Below, piece by piece: positions 18,139 through 26,186 of a DNA stretch of 64,000 bases; within the stretch, counting starts at the first letter, position 1, and each line of letters starts with the position of its first letter. The notes under the pieces were generated by a model. That model searched no databases. It was given only the letters and a program-made list of their open reading frames with translations, and had not been told where the DNA came from. The translations under genes and the position numbers were made by a program. Source of the DNA: Cupriavidus basilensis OR16 (lineage in GTDB: Bacteria; Pseudomonadota; Gammaproteobacteria; Burkholderiales; Burkholderiaceae); the NCBI RefSeq assembly GCF_000243095.1, contig NZ_AHJE01000126.1, forward strand, positions 29,466 through 93,465, given 5' to 3'.

Positions 18139-18597
18139 TCAGGGCGAGAGGATCACCACGTACGCCAGGCCGGCGGACAACGCCAGGCACAGCGGCGAAT
18201 AGACCCGCGTATCCAGCCAGGCGAACGGCGATCCCGTGACGCGCTTGAAAAAACCGACCAGCCGAAAATCGCCCACCGCCCTGGCCAGCATCGCTAGCGC
18301 GACGAGACCGATGGCCCACCGCAGGACCGGCCCGGTGCAAGGCGCCGTGGCCAGTCCTGCGCGCGCCCCCACCATCAAGGCCACCGCCGCCAGCACGGCG
18401 GCCACCAGCAGCGTGCCGGTACGCGTGGGCGTGAAGGCGGGGACCATGGCCGGCTCCGCTGGCCCCGGCGCGCCGGCGCTGGCCTTGCGCGGCAGGCGGG
18501 GAACCGCCGCGTCCTTGCCCAGGCCGCCACCCAGCGCCCAGTAGACGTGAACGCCAGCGAGCAGCAGGTAGATGCAGGCAAGCAGAAGTGCGACCAT
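18139..18597 (-). CDS. DUF3995 family membrane protein
   Basis: 152 residues from ATG 18597 (MVALLLACIYLLLAGVHVYW). Four hydrophobic segments at about 3-20, 60-80, 92-110 and 130-150, with the DUF3995 features VYWALGGGLGKDAAVPR near the first helix and FRLVGFFKRVTGSPFAWLDT before the last. Function unknown; small inner-membrane protein. A longer frame to 19749 runs across other genes and is not real. Confidence 0.75.
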   Translation of the reverse strand: MVALLLACIYLLLAGVHVYWALGGGLGKDAAVPRLPRKASAGAPGPAEPAMVPAFTPTRTGTLLVAAVLAAVALMVGARAGLATAPCTGPVLRWAIGLVALAMLARAVGDFRLVGFFKRVTGSPFAWLDTRVYSPLCLALSAGLAYVVILSP

Positions 18598-18757
18598 GGC
18601 GGCGGGATTCCTGTCTGTGATTTGTGAGAAGATGACCCGGTTCGGGTCCACCAGCTTAAGCCAGCCACGCCGCACCCGGCCGGGCAGTGGCGAAATGCCG
18701 CACTGCTTGCCGCTGCCGCGGTGGCCAGGATCCGAGCCCATCAGCAAGGAGATCGCC

Positions 18758-19692
18758 ATGTCATCCGATCGACGCCGCTTCCTTGCCTGCAGCGCAGGCC
18801 TGGCCGCCGCGCTCGGCGTGGCCTGCGGCGCCTTGCCTGCCAGCGCGCTCGCGGCGCCGGGCGCACCGGGCCGTTGCGCCGAGCGCTGCCCGGTGGCCGC
18901 GAAACCCTGCCGGTGATCGGCATGGGCACGGCCAATACCTTTGATGTGGGGACTGAGCGCAGCGAGCGTGCCCCGCTGGCCGAGGTCCTGGCCCTGCTGC
19001 TGCAAACACCCGGCTCGGTGATCGACACTGCGCCCAGCTACGGCAGCGCGCAAGGCGTCACCGGCGACCTGCTGCGCGACGCCAATGCCCGCGGCAAGGT
19101 GTTCCTGGCCACCAAGATCTCCACCTCGGCTGGCAGTTCGGCGCAAGCGCAATGGGCACAGTCGCTGCGCGACCTGCACAGCGATACCGTTGATCTGCTG
19201 CAAGTCCACAACCTGATCGATTGGCGTGACAACTTGCGCTACGCGCGCCAGTTGAAGGAACAGGGCAAGACACGCTATGTCGGCATCACCCACTACCGCG
19301 AGGATGCCCATGACGCGCTGGCGCAGATCGTGCGCAGCGAACGCCTGGACTTCGTGCAACTGAACTACTCGCTCGCCGAGCGCAATGCCGAGCGCACGCT
19401 GCTGCCGCTGTGCCAGGAACGCGGCGTAGCCGTGCTGGTCAATCGCCCGTTCCAGGATGGGCGCCTGTTCCGCGCCGTCAAGGACCGGCCGCTGCCGCCC
19501 TGGGCAGGCGAGATCGACTGCGCGTCCTGGGGCCAGATCTTCCTGAAATTCATCGTCAGCCACACTGCGGTGACGGCGGCAATCCCCGCCACCGCCAAGC
19601 CCCGCAACATGCAGGACAATCTGGGCGCGGGCCTTGGCCATATGCCCGACGCGCGCCAGCGCGAGCGCATTGCCGCGCTGCTGGCGGCCTGA
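18758..19692 (+). pseudogene. Aldo/keto reductase with Tat-type signal, frameshifted after the signal
   Basis: ATG 18758 follows AAGGAG and opens a twin-arginine signal (MSSDRRRFLACSAGLAAALG). Near 18880-18905 the frame shifts by minus one; from there TLPVIGMGTANTFDVG onward reads as an aldo/keto reductase: PSYGSAQGVTGDLLRD, KISTSAG, DLLQVHNL and VGITHY. In this periplasmic-type group the catalytic Asp-Tyr-Lys-His set of cytosolic enzymes is less obvious; Tyr is in the SYGSA segment and Lys in ATKIS. Only the signal-mature junction is affected, so the intact gene may exist in the true genome. Confidence 0.75.
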
Positions 19693-19699
19693 GCCCAGC

Positions 19700-21058
19700 G
19701 TGGCAGCCCCTGCAAACACCACGCACGCCACCCGGCACGGGCTTGGCATCCAGCCCGGCGAAGGCCGCGCCGTAGCGGCTGGCTTCCTGTTCTTCTTCTG
19801 CCTGTTCGCCAGCTACTTCATGTTGCGCCCGGTGCGAGAAACCATGGGCATCGCCGGCGGCGTGCAAAACCTGCAATGGCTGTTTACCGCCACCTTCGTG
19901 GTGATGCTGGTGGCCATTCCGTTCTACGGCTTGTGCAGCGCGCGGCTGCCCCGCCGGCGCTTCGTGCCTTGGGTCTATGCGTTCTTTATCGCCAACCTGC
20001 TGGGCTTCGCCGTGGCGACACGCGGCGCGCCGGACAGCATCTGGCTGGCGCGGGTGTTTTATGTCTGGCTGTCGGTATTCAACCTGTTCGTGGTGTCGGT
20101 GGCGTGGAGCCTGATGGCGGACGTGTTCCGTCCCGGCCAGGCGCGCCGGCTGTTCGGCCTGCTGGCCGCGGGCGCCAGCGCGGGCGGCCTGGCCGGCCCG
20201 CTGCTAGGCGGCTGGCTGGTGACGCGCATTGGCCTGACCGGGCTGATGGTGCTGTCGGCCGCCCTGCTGGCGGCCACGCTGCCGGGCGTGGGGTACTTGT
20301 TCGGCTGGCGCAAGCGCGCCGGCGCGGGCGTGCCGATGGCCGGCGACCCGGTGCCGGCGCAAGACCCCGCCCGGCCCATCGGTGGCGGGCTCTGGGCCGG
20401 GCTCACGCTGGTGGCACGGTCGCGCTACCTGCTTGGCATCAGCCTGTTCGTGGTCCTGCTGGCCACGGCCAGCACCTTTCTCTACTTCGAGCAGGCCAGG
20501 CTGGTAGCGCAGGCCTTCCCCAGCCGCACGCAGCAGACCCAGGTGTTCAGCGCCATCGACGCCATCGTGCAGGCGCTGACCATCGTGGTGCAGGTGTTCC
20601 TGTCGGGCCGCATCGCCCGGCGCTATGGCGTGGCCTCACTGCTCACGGCGGTGCCGCTGGCGGTGGCGGCGAGCTTCCTGGTGCTGGCGTTATGGCCAGC
20701 GTTCGGCGTGCTGGCCGGCGTGATGATTCTGCGCCGCGTGGGGGAATATGCCTTGCTGCGCCCGGGGCGCGAGATGCTGTTTACCGTGGTGGATGCCGAG
20801 ACCAAGTACAAGGCCAAGAATGTGATCGACACCGCGGTCTATCGCGCCGGCGATGCCGTCAGTGCCTGGTTCAAGACCGCCATCGACGCGCTTTCCGGCC
20901 ACCCGGCCGTGGTGGCGCTGACCGGCGCCGCGCTGGCGCTGGGATGGGCCTGGCTGGGATGGTGGCTTGGCCGGCAGCATGAAGGCCAGGCCGCGACGGC
21001 GCCGTCGGCGTCCGGTGCCGGCATGGCGCGGGTGCCCGGCGACCGGGGTGGCGCCTGA
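19700..21058 (+). CDS. MFS-type transporter related to ATP/ADP (NTP/NDP) exchangers
   Basis: About 452 residues with roughly ten to twelve membrane helices. The start is probably GTG 19700, 8 bp after the reductase stop; the in-frame ATG at 19634 would overlap that gene by 59 bp. The segment ASYFMLRPVRETMGIAGGVQ near the first helix and the later RPGREMLFTVVDAETKYKAK resemble the nucleotide-exchanger-like MFS group. Free-living bacteria carry many such proteins whose substrates are unknown, so nucleotide transport is not claimed. Confidence 0.75.
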   Translation: MAAPANTTHATRHGLGIQPGEGRAVAAGFLFFFCLFASYFMLRPVRETMGIAGGVQNLQWLFTATFVVMLVAIPFYGLCSARLPRRRFVPWVYAFFIANLLGFAVATRGAPDSIWLARVFYVWLSVFNLFVVSVAWSLMADVFRPGQARRLFGLLAAGASAGGLAGPLLGGWLVTRIGLTGLMVLSAALLAATLPGVGYLFGWRKRAGAGVPMAGDPVPAQDPARPIGGGLWAGLTLVARSRYLLGISLFVVLLATASTFLYFEQARLVAQAFPSRTQQTQVFSAIDAIVQALTIVVQVFLSGRIARRYGVASLLTAVPLAVAASFLVLALWPAFGVLAGVMILRRVGEYALLRPGREMLFTVVDAETKYKAKNVIDTAVYRAGDAVSAWFKTAIDALSGHPAVVALTGAALALGWAWLGWWLGRQHEGQAATAPSASGAGMARVPGDRGGA

Positions 21059-21181
21059 GTTGGCGCCCCGATTCACCGGACTGCAAAGGCGATAAACGAG
21101 TCAGGCTTAGTCTTGCGCCACCCGCCACAGCGCGCCGGATAATTGTGACTGTTGTGACGGATTATTTAACGAGGAGTGTTG

Positions 21182-21451
21182 ATGAACCCCGGAATCCACA
21201 GCCTGAAGGCGGCCGCCCTGGTCGCCGCCCTTGCCATCAGCAGCATCTCGCACGCCCAGCTTGCGCCGCCGCAGCCACAGCGGGCGCAAGGCGAGCGCGC
21301 CACGGCAACCCCCATGCCGCCTCAGCCGGCGCGGCACAAGAAGCCTAAGCACAAGCACCATCACAAGAAGGCACCGCCGCCGCAGGCAGCCCCGGGCGAC
21401 GACGCGGTGCCGCCGCCGCCGCCGTCGTCGCCACCGCGTCCGGCACCCTGA
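21182..21451 (+). CDS. Small secreted Pro/His/Lys-rich protein
   Basis: 89 residues. Signal peptide MNPGIHSLKAAALVAALAIS, cleaved after SHA. The mature part has no fold-like pattern: a KKPKHKHHHKKAP block, possibly metal- or nucleic-acid-binding, followed by polyproline. ATG 21182 is preferred over the GTG 21176 because GAGGAG (21171-21176) lies at proper spacing. No family recognised. Confidence 0.6.
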   Translation: MNPGIHSLKAAALVAALAISSISHAQLAPPQPQRAQGERATATPMPPQPARHKKPKHKHHHKKAPPPQAAPGDDAVPPPPPSSPPRPAP

Positions 21452-21596
21452 ACCCCGTGATCGTCGCGGAGTTGGCGTTACATCTGCTAACCGCGACCAG
21501 GATCTGCGCAGACACCTGCCCCCTAAGATGACGTCATGGCTAGCCGGTCTCGCTGGCCATCACAAGCTGCCCCAGGGCAGCAACAAGGAGTCAGTC

Positions 21597-21995
21597 ATGC
21601 GCAACACCCATCGTGTCACCCGCGTCATCGGCGCAGGCCTGGTCGCCGCCGCAATGCTGGCCGCGGGGCCTGCCTCGGCGCGCGACCGCTACCACGATGG
21701 CGGCTACCACGGCGGTGGCGGTTCGGCTGGCGCCGTAGCGCTGGCCATCGGCGCACTGGTCGGGCTGGCCGTCATCGGCACCGCCGTAGCCAGCCAGCCG
21801 GTCGTCGTAGCCGCCCCGCCCCAGCCGGCTTATGGCCCCCCGCCGGGATACTGCTACCGGGATTACGACCGCGCGTACGTACCATGCGCACCGCAGCCAG
21901 CGCCCGTTTACTATCAGCAGGCGCCTCAGCCGCAATACCAGGGATACCAGGGATACCAGGGATACCAGGGCTATCAAGGGTATCAAGGCTACTGA
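21597..21995 (+). CDS. Small surface or membrane protein with C-terminal YQG repeats
   Basis: 132 residues. Signal peptide MRNTHRVTRVIGAGLVAAAM ending at ASA; a His/Gly-rich stretch DRYHDGGYHGGGGSAG; one hydrophobic helix (AVALAIGALVGLAVIGTAVA, about 48-67); a Pro-rich domain with two cysteines; and a tail of YQG repeats. The start has AAGGAG upstream. The helix followed by a Tyr-Gln tail suggests an envelope-anchored protein. Function unknown. Confidence 0.65.
   Translation: MRNTHRVTRVIGAGLVAAAMLAAGPASARDRYHDGGYHGGGGSAGAVALAIGALVGLAVIGTAVASQPVVVAAPPQPAYGPPPGYCYRDYDRAYVPCAPQPAPVYYQQAPQPQYQGYQGYQGYQGYQGYQGY
21936..21990 (+). repeat. 9-bp tandem repeats coding for YQG
   Basis: Six imperfect copies of ATACCAGGG/TATCAAGGC encode the C-terminal YQG tail of the secreted protein. 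Divisible by three, so copy-number change would keep the frame. Confidence 0.8.
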
Positions 21996-22055
21996 GCGCA
22001 ACTACCCGCCAGCACCGGCCGTCAGGGCCGTGCCCCACCACGCCGCGTGATGCGG

Positions 22056-22248
22056 TAGACGAACGCCGGCGCGCGCCAAACCCGCCAGCTCCCGCGCGTG
22101 ATGCACGCCGCCGGCTGTCGTTGCTCGGACCTGCGCCACCGCATCGACATGGCCCAGCCTTGAGGCAATCGGTGGCGCCCATCTCCCGTTCAACGGCAAG
22201 CTTGTCCGCGGCAAGGTCGCATGCCACCACCCGCGAGGCATCGGGACC
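22056..22248 (-). pseudogene. Fragment of a zinc-type alcohol dehydrogenase gene
   Basis: Two leftward frames together read like the NAD-binding part of a medium-chain dehydrogenase: SRVVACDLAADKLAVEREMG then ATDCLKA (22156-22235), followed in another frame by VDAVAQVRATTAGGVHHARE (22056-22148). Start, zinc ligands and C-terminus are missing. Old remnant, not a gene. Confidence 0.5.
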
Positions 22249-22281
22249 AGGACCGTGAAGCCGTCTGGCGATGCATCGAAA

Positions 22282-22296
22282 TTTCATTCAATGAAA
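22282..22296. promoter_or_regulatory. Palindrome TTTCATT-C-AATGAAA upstream of tctC
   Basis: A perfect 7+1+7 palindrome about 60 bp upstream of the predicted transcription start. A related site with one mismatch follows at 22355-22367, with centres 72 bp (about seven turns) apart. A dimeric regulator binding both is likely; which one is unknown. Confidence 0.6.
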
Positions 22297-22311
22297 ATTC
22301 ATGGCCTTTGT

Positions 22312-22341
22312 TTGACCTGCAAACTGGCCCATGCATAAGAT
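22312..22341 (+). promoter_or_regulatory. Sigma-70 promoter of the tctC unit
   Basis: TTGACC (22312-22317), 18-bp spacer, TAAGAT (22336-22341). The start would be near 22349, between the two palindromes, just ahead of the second. Confidence 0.5.
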
Positions 22342-22354
22342 CTTCCAAAAATAG

Positions 22355-22367
22355 TTCATTGAACGAA
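22355..22367. promoter_or_regulatory. Second palindrome TTCATT-G-AACGAA, at the transcription start
   Basis: Matches the upstream palindrome with one arm mismatch and lies just after the predicted +1, a usual position for a repressor site. Confidence 0.5.
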
Positions 22368-22442
22368 ATACTGCGGCGCACCCGCGCAAGCAGCACAACC
22401 ACCGGGTACTGCCGCCATGGCAGCACCTGCGAGGAGACAACG

Positions 22443-23308
22443 ATGCAGCGACGCGCCACCCTCCGCCTGGCCGCCACGGCCTGCGCCGCCCTGTGCGCCC
22501 AGTTCGCGCTGCCAGCACTGGCAGCGGACAACTACCCCACGGCGCGGGCGGCAACATCGGCGCCGAAGCCGTGGCCAAGGCCGCGCCGGACGGCTACACG
22601 CTGCTGATGGGCACGCTCGGCACCCAGGTCACCAACCAGTTCATCTATGCGCGCATGCCTTACGACTCGGCCAAGGACTTCGCGCCGGTCACGCTGGTCG
22701 CCAACTCGCCCAACGTGCTGCTGACCAATGCCACGCTGCCGGTCAAATCCGTGGCCGAACTCATCGCGCTGGCCAGGCAGCGCCCCGGCAGTCTCAATTA
22801 CGCCTCCACCAGCACCGGCGGCTCGCCGCACCTGTCCGGCGAATTGCTCGACAGCATGGCTGGCGTGAAGATGCAGCACGTGCCCTACAAGGGCGCGGCG
22901 CCCGCGATGACTGACCTGCTGGCGGGCCAGGTCAACCTCATGTATGACAACCTGCCCTCGGCGCTGGCGCAAATCCAGGCCGGCAAGGTGCGCGCGCTGG
23001 CGGTGACCAGCCCGCAGCGCTCGCCCATCCTGCCGGATGTGCCCACCGTGGCGGAATCCGGCCTGCCCGGCTACGTGGTGAATTCGTGGTTCGGCCTGCT
23101 GGTCCCGGCCGGCACGCCGGCCACGCTGGTGGCCCGCCTGCAGCAAACCGTGGCCAGGATCCTGGCCACGCCAGAGGTCAAGCAACGCATCGAGCAACTC
23201 GGCGCGGTGCCGGGCGGCGACTCCCCCGCCGCCTTCGCCGCGGTGATCCACGCCGATACCGAGAAATGGTCGCGCGTGATCAAGAGCGCCGGCATCCAGG
23301 CCCAGTAG
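22443..23308 (+). pseudogene. Bug/TctC-family periplasmic receptor, internal deletion with frameshift
   Basis: Signal peptide MQRRATLRLAATACAALCAQ followed by ALPALAADNYP, then the frame changes near 22530-22555. Coding resumes as GAGGNIGAEAVAKAAPDGYT, and family members have about 35-45 residues between these points, including the VPFPPGG ligand loop, so that loop is missing. The rest is typical: MGTLGTQV, YASTSTGGSPHLSGELL, VPYKGAAPAMTDLLAGQVNL and the C-terminal KWSRVIKSAGIQ. Such receptors bind carboxylates for uptake or sensing. It precedes the DUF1446/AtuA pair, which implies a shared carboxylic acid substrate. Confidence 0.85.
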
Positions 23309-23346
23309 GCCCGTTGAGCGCAACCCAACCAACCCAGGACCCCGTC

Positions 23347-24699
23347 ATGGCAACCAAAACCCTGCGCATCGGCTCCGGCTCCGGCTGGTGGGGCGACCGC
23401 GTGGAACCCGCTGCGCTCAGCGCGCAGCACGGCAAGCTCGATTTCCTTTGCTTCGAAACCATGGCCGAGGCCACCGTCTCCGCCGCGCAGGTGCGAAAGC
23501 GCCGCGACCCCGCTTTCGAAGGCTACGACACCTATCTCGACGAACGCATGCGCGCGGTATTGCCGCACTGCATCGCCAATGGCACGCGCATCGTCAGCAA
23601 CCAGGGCTGGATCAATCCGCTGGGCGCGGCGCGGCGCATCGCGCAGCTATGCCATGAGCTGGGCCTGCCCGGCGTGAAGATCGCGGCCGTCACCACCACC
23701 GACCTGACCGGCACCATCTGCGACCAGCCCCTGGAGATCCTGGAGACCGGCGCGCCCATCGCTACCCTGCGTGGCTCGCTGATCTCGGCCGAGCCGTACG
23801 AGGGCGCGGAGCCGATCGTGCGCGCGCTGCAAGCCGGCGCGCAGATCGTGGTGACGGGCCGCGTGGCCGACCCCTCGCTGTTTCTCGCGCCGATGATGCA
23901 CGCGTTCGGATGGCAGCCTGAAGATACCGCCTTGCTCGCGCGCGGCAGCGCCATCGGCCATTTGCTGGAATGCGGCGCGCAGGTGACCGGCGGCTATTTT
24001 GGCGATCCGGGCTACAAGGACGTGCCCGAGCCGTGGAACCTGGCCTTCCCCATTGCCGAGGTGGATGCGAGCGGTACGGCCGTGATTTCCAAGGTGGCCG
24101 GCACCGGCGGGCGCATCGACCTGCAGACGGTCAAGGAGCAGATGTTCTACGAGGTGCACGACCCGCGCCGCTACATCACGCCGGACGTGGTGGTGGACTT
24201 CACCACGGCGCAACTGGAGCAGGTTGCACCCGACCAGGTGCGCGTGAGCGGTATCAGCGGATCGGCGCGCACGCCCACGCTCAAGGTATCGCTGGGTTGC
24301 ACGGAAGGCTTTATCGGCGAGGACATGTTCTTCTACGCCGGCCCCGGCTGCCTGGAAAAGGCGCGGCTGGCCAAAACCATCCTGGCGCACCGCTTCCAGC
24401 TGGCCGGGCTGGACGCGCAAGCGCTGCGCATCGATTTCCTCGGCGTCAACGCCATCCACGGCGAAGCCTCCCCGGCCCCGGCCTGCGAGCCCAACGAGAT
24501 CGCCGTGCGCGTAGCCGCGCGCACCCTCACCCGCGCCGAAGCCGCCAAGGTCGGCCGCGAGATCGACAGCATGGCCGTGTGCGGCCTGGCCTCCACCGGC
24601 AAGCGCGTGCCGCACCAGGAGCGCACGCGCGAGATCATCGGTGTGTGGTCGGCCCTGGTGCCGCGCGCGCAGGTCAGCTCCGAGATCCATTTCCTTTGA
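23347..24699 (+). CDS. DUF1446 / acyclic terpene utilisation AtuA family protein
   Basis: 450 residues covering the full DUF1446 domain. The N-terminus has IGSGSGWWGDRVEPA; conserved stretches include CFETMAEATVS, NQGWINPLGAARRI, VVTGRVADPSLFLAPMMHAF and YFGDPGYKDVPEPW. AtuA was named in the Pseudomonas pathway for acyclic terpenes such as citronellol and geraniol, where its reaction is undefined. The AtuA-tail domain is a separate downstream gene here. The link to a TctC receptor suggests a carboxylic acid substrate; a terpene substrate is not shown. Confidence 0.85.
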   Translation: MATKTLRIGSGSGWWGDRVEPAALSAQHGKLDFLCFETMAEATVSAAQVRKRRDPAFEGYDTYLDERMRAVLPHCIANGTRIVSNQGWINPLGAARRIAQLCHELGLPGVKIAAVTTTDLTGTICDQPLEILETGAPIATLRGSLISAEPYEGAEPIVRALQAGAQIVVTGRVADPSLFLAPMMHAFGWQPEDTALLARGSAIGHLLECGAQVTGGYFGDPGYKDVPEPWNLAFPIAEVDASGTAVISKVAGTGGRIDLQTVKEQMFYEVHDPRRYITPDVVVDFTTAQLEQVAPDQVRVSGISGSARTPTLKVSLGCTEGFIGEDMFFYAGPGCLEKARLAKTILAHRFQLAGLDAQALRIDFLGVNAIHGEASPAPACEPNEIAVRVAARTLTRAEAAKVGREIDSMAVCGLASTGKRVPHQERTREIIGVWSALVPRAQVSSEIHFL

Positions 24700-24719
24700 T
24701 TCGCTGCGAGGCACATGAC

Positions 24720-25067
24720 ATGAAAGTTCAGCTCAGGCGCGTGGCGCATACCCGGTCCGGCGACAAGGGCGATATCTCGAACACTTCGGTGATTGCCTAC
24801 GAACCCGCGTTCTATCCGCATATCAAGGCGCAGCTCACCGCGGAGGCCTTCAAGGCGTTCTATGGCGGCGTGGTCACCGGCAAGGTCGATCGGTTCGAGG
24901 CCGATGGCCTGCAAGTGCTCAACTTCGTCGCACACGGCGCGCTGGGGGGCGGCGTGTCGCGCAGCCTGGCGCTGGACAACTACGGCAAGGCGCTGGCCAG
25001 CGCGGTGCTGCGGTTCGAGGTCGAGGTGCCGCAGGCCTTGACCCCATTGCTACGCGGACCGGCGTAG
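24720..25067 (+). CDS. AtuA-like ferredoxin-fold protein (partner of DUF1446)
   Basis: 115 residues, matching the C-terminal domain that in many AtuA proteins is fused to DUF1446: AHTRSGDKGDISNTSVIAYE at residues about 9-28, FVAHGALGGGVSRSLALDNY at about 68-87, and RFEVEVP at the end. It has no cysteine motif for an iron-sulfur cluster despite the fold name. It starts 21 bp after the DUF1446 stop, so the two are cotranscribed and probably form one complex. Confidence 0.85.
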   Translation: MKVQLRRVAHTRSGDKGDISNTSVIAYEPAFYPHIKAQLTAEAFKAFYGGVVTGKVDRFEADGLQVLNFVAHGALGGGVSRSLALDNYGKALASAVLRFEVEVPQALTPLLRGPA

Positions 25068-25070
25068 GCA

Positions 25071-25088
25071 GACCCCTCGGCTGGGGTC
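25071..25088 (+). terminator. Short hairpin after the AtuA unit
   Basis: GACCCC and GGGGTC arms around a six-base loop, followed by CTTG without a U run. A weak terminator candidate. Confidence 0.35.
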
Positions 25089-25089
25089 C

Positions 25090-25118
25090 TTGAAAAACTT
25101 GCGAGGCGCAACTAATAT
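25090..25118 (+). promoter_or_regulatory. Promoter of the MarR-GNAT gene
   Basis: TTGAAA (25090-25095), 17-bp spacer and TAATAT (25113-25118). Operator copy 1 fills the spacer and copy 2 covers the predicted start near 25126. Confidence 0.65.
25099..25111. promoter_or_regulatory. MarR operator copy 1 (TTGCG-AGG-CGCAA)
   Basis: Perfect 5+3+5 inverted repeat located between the -35 and -10 elements of the MarR-GNAT promoter. Identical to copy 2 at 25121-25133, 22 bp away (two helical turns). Confidence 0.75.
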
Positions 25119-25119
25119 G

Positions 25120-25134
25120 GTTGCGAGGCGCAAC
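25120..25134. promoter_or_regulatory. MarR operator copy 2 (GTTGCG-AGG-CGCAAC)
   Basis: Perfect 6+3+6 inverted repeat over the predicted transcription start. Two same-face dimer sites indicate tight autorepression by the regulator that follows. Confidence 0.75.
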
Positions 25135-25147
25135 AAAAGGAACCGCC

Positions 25148-26149
25148 ATGGATATCGTCGAGCCCCTGTCCGAGTCGCGTGATGCCACCATCGCCGCGCT
25201 CAGGATCTTCTCCAGAAAGCTGGTCCGCGAACTCGGCTTCATGCGGACCACGCTGGCCGATAGCCAGCTTGCACCCTCCGCCGTGCACGCCATCATCGAG
25301 ATCGGGCTGGCGCCGGGGCTGCAGGCCCGCGACCTGGCCGGCATCCTGCGGCTGGACAAGTCCAATACGAGCCGGCAGCTCGCCAAGCTCGAATCGTTGG
25401 GTCTCGTGGCACGCAGGGCCGCGGCCGATGATGCGCGCTCGTTCCATCTGAACCTGACCGACGCCGGCAAGCACCTGCACCACCAGATCGACGGCTTTGC
25501 CACAGAACAGGTCTCCAGCGCATTGCGCCGGCTGACCCCGGCCGACCAGCAAGCGCTGGTCCGGTCCCTGTCGATCTATGCGGATGCGCTTGCCGCCGAC
25601 AACGCGCAAAAGCCCGCCGGGGACGATGCCAGCGTAGACAGCGGCATCCAGGAAGGCTACCGGCCGGGCTGCATCGGCGACATCGCCAGCCTGCATGCCC
25701 GCTTCTATTCGCAACTGGCGGGCTTCGGCAGCTTCTTCGAACACAAGGTGGCCACCGAGCTGGCCGGCTTCGCGACCAGCCTGCCATCGCCAGACAGGCA
25801 ACTGTGGCTATGCCTGGAGGGCGGCCGGTCGCTGGCCAGCATTGCCATCGATGGCGACCCGGCGAGCGGCCTGGCCCACCTGCGCTGGTTTATCGTCGAC
25901 AACACCTTGCGCGGCACCGGCATCGGCCGCCAGTTGCTCGAACGCGCGCTGGATTTCGCGGATTCACGCTACCGGCAAACCTACCTGTGGACGTTCAAGG
26001 GCCTCGACGCGGCGCGCCATCTCTATGAGTCCCACGGGTTTCAACTTGCGCAGGAGGCGCCAGGCGAGCAATGGGGGGCCGCCGTGACAGAGCAGCGCTT
26101 TGTGGTGACAGAGCAGCGCTTTGTGCGCAATGCCGCCGAGGGGCGATGA
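25148..26149 (+). CDS. Bifunctional MarR-type regulator / GNAT acetyltransferase
   Basis: 333 residues. The N-terminal winged helix (about 1-145) has the MarR pattern DLAGILRLDKSNTSRQLAKLESLGLVARR and the wing ADDARSFHLNLTDAG. The C-terminal GNAT domain (about 160-320) has the acetyl-CoA loop VDNTLRGTGIGRQLLERAL, of the RGxGIG type. Such fusions couple ligand acetylation or acetyl-CoA sensing to repression. The start at 25148 has AAAAGGA upstream. The tail contains VTEQRFV twice because of a 21-bp duplication. Two operators overlap its own promoter. Confidence 0.9.
   Translation: MDIVEPLSESRDATIAALRIFSRKLVRELGFMRTTLADSQLAPSAVHAIIEIGLAPGLQARDLAGILRLDKSNTSRQLAKLESLGLVARRAAADDARSFHLNLTDAGKHLHHQIDGFATEQVSSALRRLTPADQQALVRSLSIYADALAADNAQKPAGDDASVDSGIQEGYRPGCIGDIASLHARFYSQLAGFGSFFEHKVATELAGFATSLPSPDRQLWLCLEGGRSLASIAIDGDPASGLAHLRWFIVDNTLRGTGIGRQLLERALDFADSRYRQTYLWTFKGLDAARHLYESHGFQLAQEAPGEQWGAAVTEQRFVVTEQRFVRNAAEGR
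26084..26125 (+). repeat. 21-bp tandem duplication in the MarR-GNAT tail
   Basis: Two exact copies of a 21-base unit (26084-26104 and 26105-26125) encode VTEQRFV-VTEQRFV. In frame and recent, since the copies have not diverged. Confidence 0.85.
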
Positions 26150-26186
26150 TGTTCAGCCAGGGCCACAGTGATGCCGGGCGACCTGT

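Larger units (their letters stand above)
21996..22442. other. Intergenic region: dehydrogenase relic plus the tctC control region
   Basis: The left half holds the dehydrogenase fragment. The right half, from about 22260, is AT-richer and contains a promoter and two related palindromes described separately. Confidence 0.7.

Noticed and set aside
18139..19749. DUF3995 gene extended to 19749
   Set aside because: The extra 380 codons are antisense to the aldo/keto reductase and lack any membrane or domain pattern.
21936..21990. CRISPR-like repeat array
   Set aside because: Nine-base units in frame with coding sequence and no spacers.
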